Numbered from the stretch's first letter, positions 24,541 to 34,217 are shown. The stretch: 35,276 nucleotides of DNA from Mediterranea sp. (in: CFB group bacteria) (GCA_031261785.1 JAISIZ010000111.1:1-35276); one strand, 5' to 3'. Notes: generated by a model from the letters alone, not told the origin. Made by a program: numbers and translations.

Positions 24541-27500
24541 ATGTACAGCATCATGAACAGCATAAAGTCGCGAAGCGCCAGAGGGTGGGTCACCCTCTGG
24601 GCACTGCTTCTCTCCCTCAACATCCTCGCGCAAGAGAGCACGCTGAAAGGCGTGGTGACCGACGAGACCGACACTCCGTTGATTGGCGCCACCGTCCGTG
24701 TGATGGACACGGCGACGGGTACCGTCACCGACATCGACGGACAGTACACCATCAAGGTCGCCCGGGGTACCACCCTTGCCTTCTCATACATTGGTTACCA
24801 GACCCTACAGGTGAAGTACACCGGACAACCCACCATCAACGTAAAGATGGATCCCGACAGCCAGTCGCTCGAAGAGGTGGTGGTAGTGGGTTACGGCACG
24901 ATGAAACGCGGCGACCTCACCGGCTCTATCTCTTCCGTGGCCGCCAAGGACATTGCCGGATACCAGTCGGGCAACGTCGCCGACGCCCTGGGCGGACGGC
25001 TGGCTGGCGTGCAAATTACCTCCGCCGACGGTAGGCCGGGAGCGGGATTCAGTATCAACATCCGCGGCGTGGGGACGCTCACGGGCGATTCATCGCCCCT
25101 CTACATCGTCGACGGCTTCGAGGTCGACGGCATCTCCTACCTCTCCGAGGCTGACATCGAGAGTATCGACGTGCTGAAAGACGCCTCGGCGGCCGCCATC
25201 TACGGCGCGCGGGCGGCCAATGGCGTGGTACTTATCACCACCAAGGCAGGCAAGGCAGGCAGACCGGTGGTCGTCTACAACGGCTCGGCCAGCTACCGGA
25301 AGATCACCAAGACATTACCTTTGCTCAGTCCTTATGAGTTCGTCAAGCTGCAAGGCGAGATAAACCCCAGCTACACCAACGCCTACTACCAGGAAGGCGA
25401 CGACAGCAGGACCGGACTGCCCTACACGTACCAGTCGCTCGACGACTACGTAGGCGTGGAGGCTGTCGACTGGCAAGGCGAAGTGTTCAACCCCACCTGG
25501 TCGCAGAACCACAACCTCTCCATCACCGGCGGGACGGAGACGTCTAAGTACGCCGCCTCCTTCAACCGATACGTCGAGAACGGTATCTTCACCAACAGCG
25601 GCTTCGACAAGACTTACGGCAAGTTCCGCCTCGACCAGACGGTGAACAAGAAAGTATCGTTCAACGTGACGGTGAACTACTCCATGACCAATCGCCAGGG
25701 CGTAGGCACGTCGGCCGACTCCGGACGCTTCAACATGCTCGCCATCATCCTTAGCGCACGTCCCACCGGAGGATTACGGTACAGCAACGAAGATCTGCTG
25801 CTGATGGCCATCGACCCCGTGATGCTTGAGGACGGCACCAGCCTGGCTCAGGTGAACCCCATCCTGCAGGCGGAATCGGTGACCAACAACCGCCGCTCCG
25901 AGCTGTGGTCGGCCAACGGCGCCATCAACTGGAAGATCAGCAAGCGCCTCACCTTCAAGACCACCGGCACGTTCAACACCACCAACTATCGCAACGACGT
26001 GTTCTACAGGAACGGCTCGAAAGAGGCGTATCGCAACGGACAAAGCCCGTACGGCAACAGCCAGATGGGGCGCAACGTGCGCTGGACCAACAACAACAGC
26101 CTGACGTGGACGCAGAAGGTGAAGAAGCACAACTACAACGTCATGCTCGGCCACGAGATCACCTACAACAGTACCGAGTACCTGCTGGGCGAGGCCATGG
26201 GCTTCCCGTTCGACAACCTCGGCAACGACAACCTCGGGCTGGGCGCCACGCCGAGCAGGGTGAACAGCAACCACTACGAGAAGAAGCTGCTCTCCTTCTT
26301 CGCCCGCGGCAACTACAACTATGCCGACCGCTACCTCGTCACCGCCACTATCCGCGCCGACGGCTCGACGGTGTTCTCCAACCGCAACAAATGGGGGTAC
26401 TTTCCCTCCTTCTCGGCCGCCTGGCGCGTGTCGCAAGAGCCATTCATGAAAAATGTCGGGTGGCTCTCCAACCTCAAGCTCCGTCTGGGTTGGGGAACGG
26501 TGGGCAACGACCGCATCTCCAACTACCTCTCCATGGACCTCTATACCTCGGGCAAGTATGGCGTAGGCACCACCACGACCACCGTGCTGACGCCCAAGCA
26601 GCTGCGCAACGCCAACCTGAAGTGGGAAGGCTCCACGTCGACCAATATCGGTATCGACCTGGGTTTCTTCGACGGACGGCTGAACGCCACGGCCGACTTC
26701 TTCGTCAAGGATACCAAGGACCTGCTCCTCCTACAGTCGCTACCCCAGCTCACCGGCTTCGAGTCGCAGATGCAGAATATTGGTAAGATACGCAACAAAG
26801 GCATCGAACTGAGCCTGAACAGCACCAATGTGCGGTCGGGCGGGTTCCTGTGGCAAACGAACTTCAACATCTCCTTCGTCAAGAACACGTTGGAGCGGCT
26901 GGCGTCGGGCGTCGAATCGATGTACGCCCGCACCGGATTCGACAGCAACGTCACCAGCTACGACTATATGGCTACCATCGGGCAGTCGCTCGGTCTCATC
27001 TACGGCTACCAGTTCGACGGCGTCTACCAAAGCTCCGACTTCAATACAACCCCCGACGGACAGCTCACGCTTAAGCCCGGCATCACCAACAATGCCCGCT
27101 ACGGCACGCTCAAGCCCGGCGTGGTGAAGTACAAGGACATCGACGGCGACGGCGTCATCACCACCGCCGACCGCACGGTGATCGGCAACGCCCTGCCCAA
27201 GTGGTACGGCGGTTTCAGCAATACGTTCTCCTACAAGGGTGTCGACCTCAGCGTCATGTTCCAGTTCAGCTACGGCAACGATGTCTACAACGCCACGCGC
27301 CTCTACGCCACGCAGTCGCGGAGCGGACGGCGCAACATGCTGGCCGAGGTGGCCGACCGCTGGAGTCCCACCAACGCCTCCAACCTCGTTCCGGCGCAAG
27401 ACGGCTACATCACCAACGACATCTACTCCCGCTTCGTGGAAGACGGCTCGTTTCTCCGCCTGAAGAACGTGACGCTCGGCTACACCTTCCCGCATAAGTG

Positions 27501-27690
27501 GACACGCCGGTTCCACGTCTCGCGGCTGCGTCTCTACGCCTCGGGGCAGAACCTCTTTTGCCTCAACGGTTACAGCGGCTACGACCCTGAGGTGAACAGC
27601 GCATCGGGAAGCCCCATGACGCCGGGCCTCGACTGGGGAGCCTATCCCAAGAGCCGCGTGTTCACCGTAGGTCTCGACCTTCAGTTCTAA
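24541..27690 (+). CDS. SusC-like TonB-dependent oligosaccharide transporter
   Basis: About 1049 residues. A signal peptide ends at LSLNILAQES. A carboxypeptidase-regulatory-like domain follows (LKGVVTDETDTPLIGATVRV through AFSYIGYQTLQV), then the TonB box EEVVVVGYGT, a plug (SGNVADALGGRLAGVQITSADGRPG, NIRGVGTL, DVLKDASAAAIYGARAANGVV) and a 22-strand barrel ending in RVFTVGLDLQF. It imports lyase products across the outer membrane with SusD as lid. I chose ATG 24541 because an A-rich ribosome binding site (ATAAAAAGAACAG) precedes it; ATG 24514, 2 bp after the upstream stop, is the longer alternative. It corresponds to BT4660. Confidence 0.95.
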   Translation: MYSIMNSIKSRSARGWVTLWALLLSLNILAQESTLKGVVTDETDTPLIGATVRVMDTATGTVTDIDGQYTIKVARGTTLAFSYIGYQTLQVKYTGQPTINVKMDPDSQSLEEVVVVGYGTMKRGDLTGSISSVAAKDIAGYQSGNVADALGGRLAGVQITSADGRPGAGFSINIRGVGTLTGDSSPLYIVDGFEVDGISYLSEADIESIDVLKDASAAAIYGARAANGVVLITTKAGKAGRPVVVYNGSASYRKITKTLPLLSPYEFVKLQGEINPSYTNAYYQEGDDSRTGLPYTYQSLDDYVGVEAVDWQGEVFNPTWSQNHNLSITGGTETSKYAASFNRYVENGIFTNSGFDKTYGKFRLDQTVNKKVSFNVTVNYSMTNRQGVGTSADSGRFNMLAIILSARPTGGLRYSNEDLLLMAIDPVMLEDGTSLAQVNPILQAESVTNNRRSELWSANGAINWKISKRLTFKTTGTFNTTNYRNDVFYRNGSKEAYRNGQSPYGNSQMGRNVRWTNNNSLTWTQKVKKHNYNVMLGHEITYNSTEYLLGEAMGFPFDNLGNDNLGLGATPSRVNSNHYEKKLLSFFARGNYNYADRYLVTATIRADGSTVFSNRNKWGYFPSFSAAWRVSQEPFMKNVGWLSNLKLRLGWGTVGNDRISNYLSMDLYTSGKYGVGTTTTTVLTPKQLRNANLKWEGSTSTNIGIDLGFFDGRLNATADFFVKDTKDLLLLQSLPQLTGFESQMQNIGKIRNKGIELSLNSTNVRSGGFLWQTNFNISFVKNTLERLASGVESMYARTGFDSNVTSYDYMATIGQSLGLIYGYQFDGVYQSSDFNTTPDGQLTLKPGITNNARYGTLKPGVVKYKDIDGDGVITTADRTVIGNALPKWYGGFSNTFSYKGVDLSVMFQFSYGNDVYNATRLYATQSRSGRRNMLAEVADRWSPTNASNLVPAQDGYITNDIYSRFVEDGSFLRLKNVTLGYTFPHKWTRRFHVSRLRLYASGQNLFCLNGYSGYDPEVNSASGSPMTPGLDWGAYPKSRVFTVGLDLQF

Positions 27691-27716
27691 AAAACATCCT
27701 AAAAAAACAGCATACA

Positions 27717-29402
27717 ATGAAAAAGGTATTATTATATTCCCTGCTCGCGTCGGCCTGCTGCCTGCCACTTTCGTCGTGCTCGCTGGAAGAGCGGAGCAGC
27801 ACCGAGATGGAGAAGAAACACTACATGAACAACGCCGACGAGGCCGAAGACGTGCTGCTGGGCGTCTACGCCACCAACGTGAGCGACGCCATGTACGCCT
27901 ACAACCTCTCCATACTCTTCGCCCTCGGCACCGACATCGCCCAGGTGGAGGGAGCCAACAACGAGAATTTCCGCATCATCCCCACCAACTCCTTCCCCAC
28001 CACGCAGTCCGAGGTGCAAGCCACGTGGGCGGCGCTCTACACAGGCATCTACCGCGCCAACGACTTCCTCGAGCGCGTCGCCGTGAAGATGCACAGCTTC
28101 GGCAGCGACGACGAAAAGGCGCTGGCCACCATCTACATCGCCGAAGCCCGGGCGCTGCGGGCCATGTTCTACTTCGAACTGGTACGCCGCTATGGCAACG
28201 TGCCGCTCATCACCACCACCGCCCAAGCCAGCCAAACTCCCGAGACCTACGTGCAGGCCGATCCGGTGGAGATCTACAAACAGATCGAGGCCGACCTGCG
28301 GTATGCCTGCGACGTGCTGCCGTACGCCGCCGACGACACCTATCGCGCCAACAACGCCTTCCGCTTCTCCAAGGGCGCGGCGCTCGGACTGCTCGCCAAG
28401 GTGTACGCCACCTGGGCCGGACAACCCATTGGCGACAGCGCCAAGTGGGAGTTGGCCGCCAACACGGCACGCGTGCTCATCGAATCGGGCAAGCACGCCC
28501 TGCTGCCAAGCTACCAGACCCTGTGGGAGAACACCTGCAACAGCGTGTGGGATCCCACGGAGAGCCTTATCGAAATATCGTTCTACTCGCCCACCGGCAC
28601 GAGCGGGAGCGACCCCGTGGGACGCGTCGGCAAGTGGAATGGCGTGAAGACCACCGCCATCGCGGGCATCAGAGGCAGTTGCGCCGGCAACGTCAAGGTG
28701 GTGCACTCCTTCGTCCTCGACTGGCGTGCGGCGGAGAACAGCGGCGACCTGCGCCGAGACCTCTCCGTGGCCAACTACCTGTACAACAACGACTACATCC
28801 TCTACGCCGCCTCGGCCAGCGACAGCCAGACCGACGCCCAAGCCAAGGATGCCGACGCCACCAAGGCCCAGAAAGGCAAGCAGAACTATACCCCCGCCAA
28901 GTGGGACATCGAGAAGTACGTCACCAGCGGAAAGCTCATCAACAACGACAAGTCCAACGTCAACTGGTACGTGCTGCGCTACGCCGATGTCCTCCTGCTC
29001 TACGCCGAGGCACTGAACGAATGGCACCAACGTCCCACCGACGAAGCCTATGCCGCCGTCAACGCCGTGCGCCGACGCGGATTCGGGAACCCCGCCAACA
29101 CCTCGGCGTGCGACCTGCCCGCCGGCCTCGACACGGAAGCCTTCCGGCAGGCCGTGCGCAAGGAACGAGCCTACGAGCTGGCTTTCGAGGGTCATCGTCG
29201 GCACGACCTCATCCGCTGGGGAGTCTACTACGAGACCATCCAGCAGACGAAGCAAGCGCTGGCCAGCTGGTGGACCACCGACAGCTCCGACTTCAACTAC
29301 GTAGTGGCCAGGTTCACGGTGAAAGGGAAACACGAGCTGTTCCCCATCCCTCAGCGCGAACTGGACCTCTGCAAGCAATTCAGGCAAAATCCCAATTGGT
29401 AA
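27717..29402 (+). CDS. SusD-like glycan-binding lipoprotein
   Basis: 561 residues with lipobox LSSC (Cys21) followed by SLEERSST. RagB/SusD family features include YRANDFLERV, IAEARALRAMFYFELVRRYGNVPL (typical TPR helix), KGAALGLLAKVYATWAG, and the C-terminal ERAYELAFEGHRRHDLIRWG and HELFPIPQRELDL. It forms the hinged lid of the SusC transporter at the cell surface. It begins 26 bp after susC and is followed by GH88 after 24 bp. It corresponds to BT4659. Ligand specificity is inferred from the surrounding lyases. Confidence 0.95.
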   Translation: MKKVLLYSLLASACCLPLSSCSLEERSSTEMEKKHYMNNADEAEDVLLGVYATNVSDAMYAYNLSILFALGTDIAQVEGANNENFRIIPTNSFPTTQSEVQATWAALYTGIYRANDFLERVAVKMHSFGSDDEKALATIYIAEARALRAMFYFELVRRYGNVPLITTTAQASQTPETYVQADPVEIYKQIEADLRYACDVLPYAADDTYRANNAFRFSKGAALGLLAKVYATWAGQPIGDSAKWELAANTARVLIESGKHALLPSYQTLWENTCNSVWDPTESLIEISFYSPTGTSGSDPVGRVGKWNGVKTTAIAGIRGSCAGNVKVVHSFVLDWRAAENSGDLRRDLSVANYLYNNDYILYAASASDSQTDAQAKDADATKAQKGKQNYTPAKWDIEKYVTSGKLINNDKSNVNWYVLRYADVLLLYAEALNEWHQRPTDEAYAAVNAVRRRGFGNPANTSACDLPAGLDTEAFRQAVRKERAYELAFEGHRRHDLIRWGVYYETIQQTKQALASWWTTDSSDFNYVVARFTVKGKHELFPIPQRELDLCKQFRQNPNW

Positions 29403-29426
29403 TCTCATAAACAGCATACGAAGAAT

Positions 29427-30692
29427 ATGAAAAAAGAACTCACCCTCGTCGCCTTGACGACACTGGCGCTCGCGGCCTGCCAACCCACCCGGAAAGACGA
29501 TTACGGCTGGATAAAGAAAGGATTGGACGTGGCCTCCACGCAACTCCAACTCACCGCCAGTGAGGTGGAAAGCAGCGGAATGTTCCCGCGATCCATCTAC
29601 ACCTCCGGCAACATATATTTCCTCACCTGGCAATTAGGCAGGGACTCGGCCAACATCCGCAGGGTGCGCCAACCCGCCCCCGACCAGCTGGGGCAACGAC
29701 GCCTCTGCGACGCCTACGACTGGACCAGCGGATTCTTTCCCGGATCGCTCTGGTACGCCTACGAGCTGACGGGCGACGAGGCGCTCAAGGCCCAGGCCAT
29801 ACGCTACACCAACAGGCTCAACCCCGTACGGCACTACCGCGGCACGCACGACCTCGGATTCATGGTGAATTGTAGCTATGGCAACGCCCAGCGCCTGGCA
29901 CCCAACGACACCATTGCCACCGTGATGCGCGAGACAGCCAACAACCTCTCCTCCCGATTCAATGACACGATAGGAGCCATCCGTTCCTGGGATTTCGGCA
30001 CCTGGCACTTCCCCGTCATCATCGACAACATGATGAACCTCGACCTGCTCTTCGCCGTGTCGAAAGCCACCGGCGACAGCCAGTACAAGGAGATTGCCAT
30101 ACAACATGCCATCACCACCCTGCGCAACCACTTCCGCCCCGACCACACCAGCTGGCACGTGGTAAGCTACAACGCCGACGGTACGGTAGAGCGCAAGCAG
30201 ACCTACCAGGGACGCGACGACCAATCGGCCTGGGCGCGCGGGCAAGCCTGGGGGCTGTACGGTTACACTTCCTGCTACCGCGAGACGCGCGACACCCTCT
30301 TCCTCGGCGAGGCCATACGCATAGCCGACATGATCATGAGCCACGTGCGGACCAACGACGCCATACCCTACTGGGACTACGACGCGCCCGCCAGCATAGA
30401 GACGCCGCGCGACGCCTCGGCGGCGGCAATCACCGCCTCGGCCCTGATAGAACTGAGCACCCTGGTTCCCACCGGAGAGCAGTATCTCGACTACGCCGAA
30501 AAGATCCTGAAGAGCCTCTCGAGCGACGACTACCTGGCCCGCAAAGGCGAGAACCAAGGCTTCATACTCATGCACTCGGTAGGCTCGTTGCCCAACAGCT
30601 CGGAGATCGACACGCCGCTCAACTACGCCGATTACTACTACCTCGAGGCACTAAAACGATTCATCGACGTGAAAAAAATCAAATTGAGTTAA
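29427..30692 (+). CDS. GH88 unsaturated glucuronyl hydrolase
   Basis: 421 residues with lipoprotein signal MKKELTLVALTTLALAAC (Cys18). The alpha6/alpha6-barrel GH88 fold is indicated by TSGFFPGSLWYAYELTGD, THDLGFMVNCSYGN with Asp142, IIDNMMNLDLLF with Asp200, and RGQAWGLYGYTSCYRET. Asp142 and Asp200 line up with the two Asp residues known in Bacillus unsaturated glucuronyl hydrolase. It removes the 4,5-unsaturated uronic acid from lyase products. It matches BT4658. The basic residues after the lipidation Cys (QPTRKDD) suggest periplasmic rather than surface retention, which is inference. It lies between susD and the second lyase. Confidence 0.93.
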   Translation: MKKELTLVALTTLALAACQPTRKDDYGWIKKGLDVASTQLQLTASEVESSGMFPRSIYTSGNIYFLTWQLGRDSANIRRVRQPAPDQLGQRRLCDAYDWTSGFFPGSLWYAYELTGDEALKAQAIRYTNRLNPVRHYRGTHDLGFMVNCSYGNAQRLAPNDTIATVMRETANNLSSRFNDTIGAIRSWDFGTWHFPVIIDNMMNLDLLFAVSKATGDSQYKEIAIQHAITTLRNHFRPDHTSWHVVSYNADGTVERKQTYQGRDDQSAWARGQAWGLYGYTSCYRETRDTLFLGEAIRIADMIMSHVRTNDAIPYWDYDAPASIETPRDASAAAITASALIELSTLVPTGEQYLDYAEKILKSLSSDDYLARKGENQGFILMHSVGSLPNSSEIDTPLNYADYYYLEALKRFIDVKKIKLS

Positions 30693-30725
30693 TCAGCCAT
30701 GAAAACAATCATAAAAAGCATCATC

Positions 30726-32702
30726 ATGAACAAAGTCTATATTTACGCCATCCTGTTCGCGCTGGCCAGCTTCGCCGGCCACGCGGACGCCCAGACATTG
30801 AACGGCGAGGCATTCGGCATACTCAATCTCGACTACCCCGGACTGGAGAAGGTGAAAGCCCTCCACCAGGCGGGGCAAGACGAGAAAGCCGCCGAAGCCC
30901 TGCTCGACTACTACCGGGCACGGACCAACATCAAGACGCCCGAGATAAACCCGCAAAAGCCCTCCATAGGCAAGGAAGAGCGGAAGTGGGCCGACGACGC
31001 CCTGCAGCACACCTTCTTCGTGCACAAGGGATACCAGCCCTCGTTCAACTACGGCGAGGACATCGACTGGCGGTACTGGCCGGTGCGCGACAATGAGTTG
31101 CGCTGGCAATTGCACCGTCACAAATGGTTCACCCCGATGGGAAAAGCCTACCGCGTAACGGGCGACGAGAAGTATGCCAAGGAGTGGGTCTTCCAGTATC
31201 TCGACTGGATCAAGAAGAATCCACTCAGTCCCCAGGACGACGCCGAGAACGTACGCTTCGCCTGGCGGCCGCTCGAGGTGAGCAACCGCCTGCAGGACCA
31301 GACTTCGCAGTTCCAGCTCTTCATCCCCTCCAGGCACTTCACGCCCGCCTTCCTCACCCAGTTCCTCGTGAACTACCACAGGCACGCCACGCACATCCTG
31401 GGTCACTACTCCAAGCAGGGTAACCACCTGCTGTTCGAGGCGCAGCGCATGATCTACGCCGGCACCTTCTTCCCCGAGTTCAAGGAGGCCAAGGAGTGGC
31501 GCAAGAGCGGCATCGATATCCTCAACGAGCAGATCGGCATACAGGTCTACGCCGACGGCGGGCAGTATGAACTGGATCCCCACTACCACCTGGCGGCCAT
31601 CAACATCTTCTGCAAGGCGCTCGCCATGGCCAACCTCAACGGCTTCCGCGACGAGTTTCCGCAGGCGTACCTCGACACGGTGGAGCGGATGATCATGTTC
31701 TACGCCAACATTTGCTTCCCCGACTACACCAACCCTTGCTTCAGTGACGCCAAGCTTACCGCCAAGCAGGAGATGGTAAAGAACTACCGCACGTGGAGCA
31801 AGATATTCCCGCGCAACGAAGCCATCAAGTACTTCGCCACCGAAGGACGCGAAGGCTCGCTGCCCGCGTACCTGTCGAAAGGCTTCCTCGACTCGGGCTT
31901 CTTCGTCTTCCGCAATTCGTGGGGAGCCGACGCCACGCAGATGGTACTCAAGGCGGGGCCGGAAGCCTTCTGGCACTGCCAGCCCGACAATGGCACCTTC
32001 GAGCTATGGTTCAACGGCGCTAATCTCTTCCCCGACTCTGGCTCGTACGTCTACGCCGGCGACGGCGAAGTGATGGAGGAGCGCGACTGGTTCCGCCAGA
32101 CCGCCGTGCACAACACCGTGACGCTCAACAACAAAAATCTCGAGACCACGCAATCCGTTACCCGCTTGTGGCAACCCGAAGGCGACGTGCAGACGCTCGT
32201 CACCGAGAACCCGGGCTACAAAAACCTCACGCACCGCCGCACGGTCTTCTTCGTCGACGGCACCTACTTCGTCATTGTCGACGAGCTGACGGGCAGCGCC
32301 AAAGGTTTTGTCAACCTGCACTACCAGATGCCCCGAGGCGAGATCGCCAACAGCCGCGAGGACATGACCTTCGCCACCCAGTTCGAGGATGGCAGCAACA
32401 TGAAGCTCCAGTGCTTCGGCCCCGAGGAGATGACAATGAAGAAGGAACCCGGCTGGTGCTCCACCGCCTACCGCAAACGCTACAAGCGGATGAACGTGTC
32501 GTTCAACGCCAAGAAAGAGAGTGGCGACGCCGTGCGCTACATCACCGTCATCTATCCCGTGAAAAAGGCCAAGGAGGCCCCCGCTCTCGCCGCCAAGTTC
32601 AAGAACAAGAACTTCAGCGACAACAGCCTATCCGTCGAGGTGAAGGTAAACGGCAAGAAGCGAACACTGGAAATGACGCTCGACGAGAAACGGAATCAGT
32701 AA
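30726..32702 (+). CDS. PL12 heparan-sulfate lyase, probable periplasmic
   Basis: 658 residues from ATG 30726, whose signal peptide ends AHADA-QT with no lipobox Cys. ATG 30699 is the longer alternative, but an A-rich ribosome binding site (CATAAAAAGC) precedes 30726. An alpha-toroid plus beta-sandwich heparinase II/III protein. Active-site residues Asn233 (QGNHLLFE), Tyr287 (LDPHYHLAAI) and His417 (FWHCQPDNGTFEL) keep the exact spacing of heparinase III Asn240/Tyr294/His424. It is a paralogue of the first lyase of the operon (shared NLDYPGLE and DNGTFEL) and corresponds to BT4657, a periplasmic heparan-sulfate lyase. Its stop codon overlaps the convergent kinase gene. Confidence 0.93.
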   Translation: MNKVYIYAILFALASFAGHADAQTLNGEAFGILNLDYPGLEKVKALHQAGQDEKAAEALLDYYRARTNIKTPEINPQKPSIGKEERKWADDALQHTFFVHKGYQPSFNYGEDIDWRYWPVRDNELRWQLHRHKWFTPMGKAYRVTGDEKYAKEWVFQYLDWIKKNPLSPQDDAENVRFAWRPLEVSNRLQDQTSQFQLFIPSRHFTPAFLTQFLVNYHRHATHILGHYSKQGNHLLFEAQRMIYAGTFFPEFKEAKEWRKSGIDILNEQIGIQVYADGGQYELDPHYHLAAINIFCKALAMANLNGFRDEFPQAYLDTVERMIMFYANICFPDYTNPCFSDAKLTAKQEMVKNYRTWSKIFPRNEAIKYFATEGREGSLPAYLSKGFLDSGFFVFRNSWGADATQMVLKAGPEAFWHCQPDNGTFELWFNGANLFPDSGSYVYAGDGEVMEERDWFRQTAVHNTVTLNNKNLETTQSVTRLWQPEGDVQTLVTENPGYKNLTHRRTVFFVDGTYFVIVDELTGSAKGFVNLHYQMPRGEIANSREDMTFATQFEDGSNMKLQCFGPEEMTMKKEPGWCSTAYRKRYKRMNVSFNAKKESGDAVRYITVIYPVKKAKEAPALAAKFKNKNFSDNSLSVEVKVNGKKRTLEMTLDEKRNQ

Positions 32703-34213
32703 CCCGCTACGCTGTCCACCCCCTCCTCCGGCACCACCGGGTCGGCAGGGGGCGGCACGGGCGTCATGCCAATGAGCAGATAGGGTTCGATCACCGCGTC
32801 GCGCGTCAGGAACCCCGTCATGGTCACCGTGACTTCCTTCACGGTAGCCGGCACATCCTTCAGCGAGAAACGCCCGTCGCTGCCAGTAAGGATACTGTGG
32901 GATGTCCCTTTCGCCGTGACGACGGCCTGCGCCACGGGTTCATTGTCGGCTGATGAGTAGACGCGTCCGGTGACGATTTGCGTCTCGACCTCCCCTTGCG
33001 ACGCCGGAGCCGGCGAGGAATCTTCACCCTTGGGAATAAAAGGACGCTTCGCCGCGTCCTTTTTCTCTCTCGCGTCCTTAGCGGGAGAAGCGACCGTGCC
33101 AATGGGATTCCGTTTCGCCTTCTTTTTTGTGGGCGACGCCTTCTTCGGGCCGATGAAGAATAGCCCACCCACGATGAACAGCAACAGGACGACCCCGACT
33201 ATGCCCATCAGCACCGACATGCTCGTCGAGCCGCGCGAGGGCGATGGCAAAGAAGGGGTGGAAGGCGTGGGGGGAAGAGGAAAATCGGCGGGCACGCCAC
33301 CCGGAAGCAAGGCAAGAAACTCGCCTATGTCCTGCGGGCGATCCAGCTTGCTGGGCTTCATCGCCCGGCGGATAGCGTTCCCCACCGCCGGGCTTATGCC
33401 ATCGGGGATAGGGATGTCGCCGCGTTGTATCAGCTTGGGAGCCGAAAGCGGAACGGTACCCACCAGCATGAAGTAGAGCGTGGCACCCAGCGAGTAGATG
33501 TCCGTGGCGGGCGAAAACTCGGCCACGCTACCCACGTCGTACAGCTCGAACGGAGAATACCCCTCGCTGATTCCCGCGGGATCCATGCTCGCGCTCTCCA
33601 CTACGCCCTCGGCGTCGTACTGCTTGGACAGGCCGAAATCGATGACCTTCACCGTACCGTCCGTCCGGCGCAAGATGTTAGCAGGCTTCAAGTCGAGGTG
33701 CATGATGTGCCGGCCGTGCGTATAGGCCAGTCCCATGGCCACCTGGCGGACATAGCCCAGCGCCTCCCTCTCGGACAGGGGTCCGCGCTCGCGCACCCAC
33801 TGCCTCAGGGACATGCCTTCGACATACTCCATGGCGATGTAGGCCGTGTTGTTGGCCTCGAACACCTCCAGCACCTTCACGATGTTGGGATGGTCCAGCT
33901 TCGACACGTTGCCGGCCTCCTTGGCGAAACGCTTGCGGTAGTATTCCACCTGCGCGCTTCCCATGGTGTCGGGCACCACCACCCGCGTTCCCGTGGTGGC
34001 GTCGCGCCCGCAATAATTCTTCATGAAGAACTCCTTGATGGCCACCGCGCTCTTCGTCTCGATCCGGCCCAGCGACCCTTCGACCCACACCGACATGGTA
34101 GCGAGGTACGTGATACCGAATCCGCCTTCTCCCAGCACCCGCTGGATGGTGTAGGCGAATTTCTCCCCTTTCAGCGCGGTGCCCGGGGCGAGCTGTAACG
34201 TGCGATTTTCCAT
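32696..34213 (-). CDS. Transmembrane Ser/Thr protein kinase with carboxypeptidase-regulatory-like tail
   Basis: 505 residues. The N-terminal PknB-type kinase domain (about 18-290) has glycine loop GEGGFG (28-33), Lys60 in VAIKEF, catalytic loop HLDLKPANI (162-170, Asp164 and Asn169) and IDFG (181-184). The usual HRD Arg is replaced by Leu163. A Pro/Ser-rich linker leads to one membrane span (324-344, MSVLMGIVGVVLLLFIVGG), a Lys-rich stretch, and a C-terminal beta-domain (403-460: VTGRVYSSADNEPVAQAVVT, GSDGRFSLKDVP), probably exposed in the periplasm. This suggests an envelope-sensing kinase. No cognate phosphatase is in view. It is convergent with the heparin operon and overlaps it by 7 bp. 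Confidence 0.9.
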   Translation of the reverse strand: MENRTLQLAPGTALKGEKFAYTIQRVLGEGGFGITYLATMSVWVEGSLGRIETKSAVAIKEFFMKNYCGRDATTGTRVVVPDTMGSAQVEYYRKRFAKEAGNVSKLDHPNIVKVLEVFEANNTAYIAMEYVEGMSLRQWVRERGPLSEREALGYVRQVAMGLAYTHGRHIMHLDLKPANILRRTDGTVKVIDFGLSKQYDAEGVVESASMDPAGISEGYSPFELYDVGSVAEFSPATDIYSLGATLYFMLVGTVPLSAPKLIQRGDIPIPDGISPAVGNAIRRAMKPSKLDRPQDIGEFLALLPGGVPADFPLPPTPSTPSLPSPSRGSTSMSVLMGIVGVVLLLFIVGGLFFIGPKKASPTKKKAKRNPIGTVASPAKDAREKKDAAKRPFIPKGEDSSPAPASQGEVETQIVTGRVYSSADNEPVAQAVVTAKGTSHSILTGSDGRFSLKDVPATVKEVTVTMTGFLTRDAVIEPYLLIGMTPVPPPADPVVPEEGVDSVAGY

Positions 34214-34217
34214 ATAT

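Noticed and set aside
22596..24791. 731-residue minus-strand ORF opposite the glycan-binding protein
   Set aside because: Low-complexity Gly/Val/Arg composition and no domain. It overlaps the start of SusC and the whole SGBP gene, both well supported.
27732..29633. 633-residue minus-strand ORF opposite SusD
   Set aside because: Antisense shadow in GC-rich coding DNA. SusD motifs on the + strand are unambiguous.
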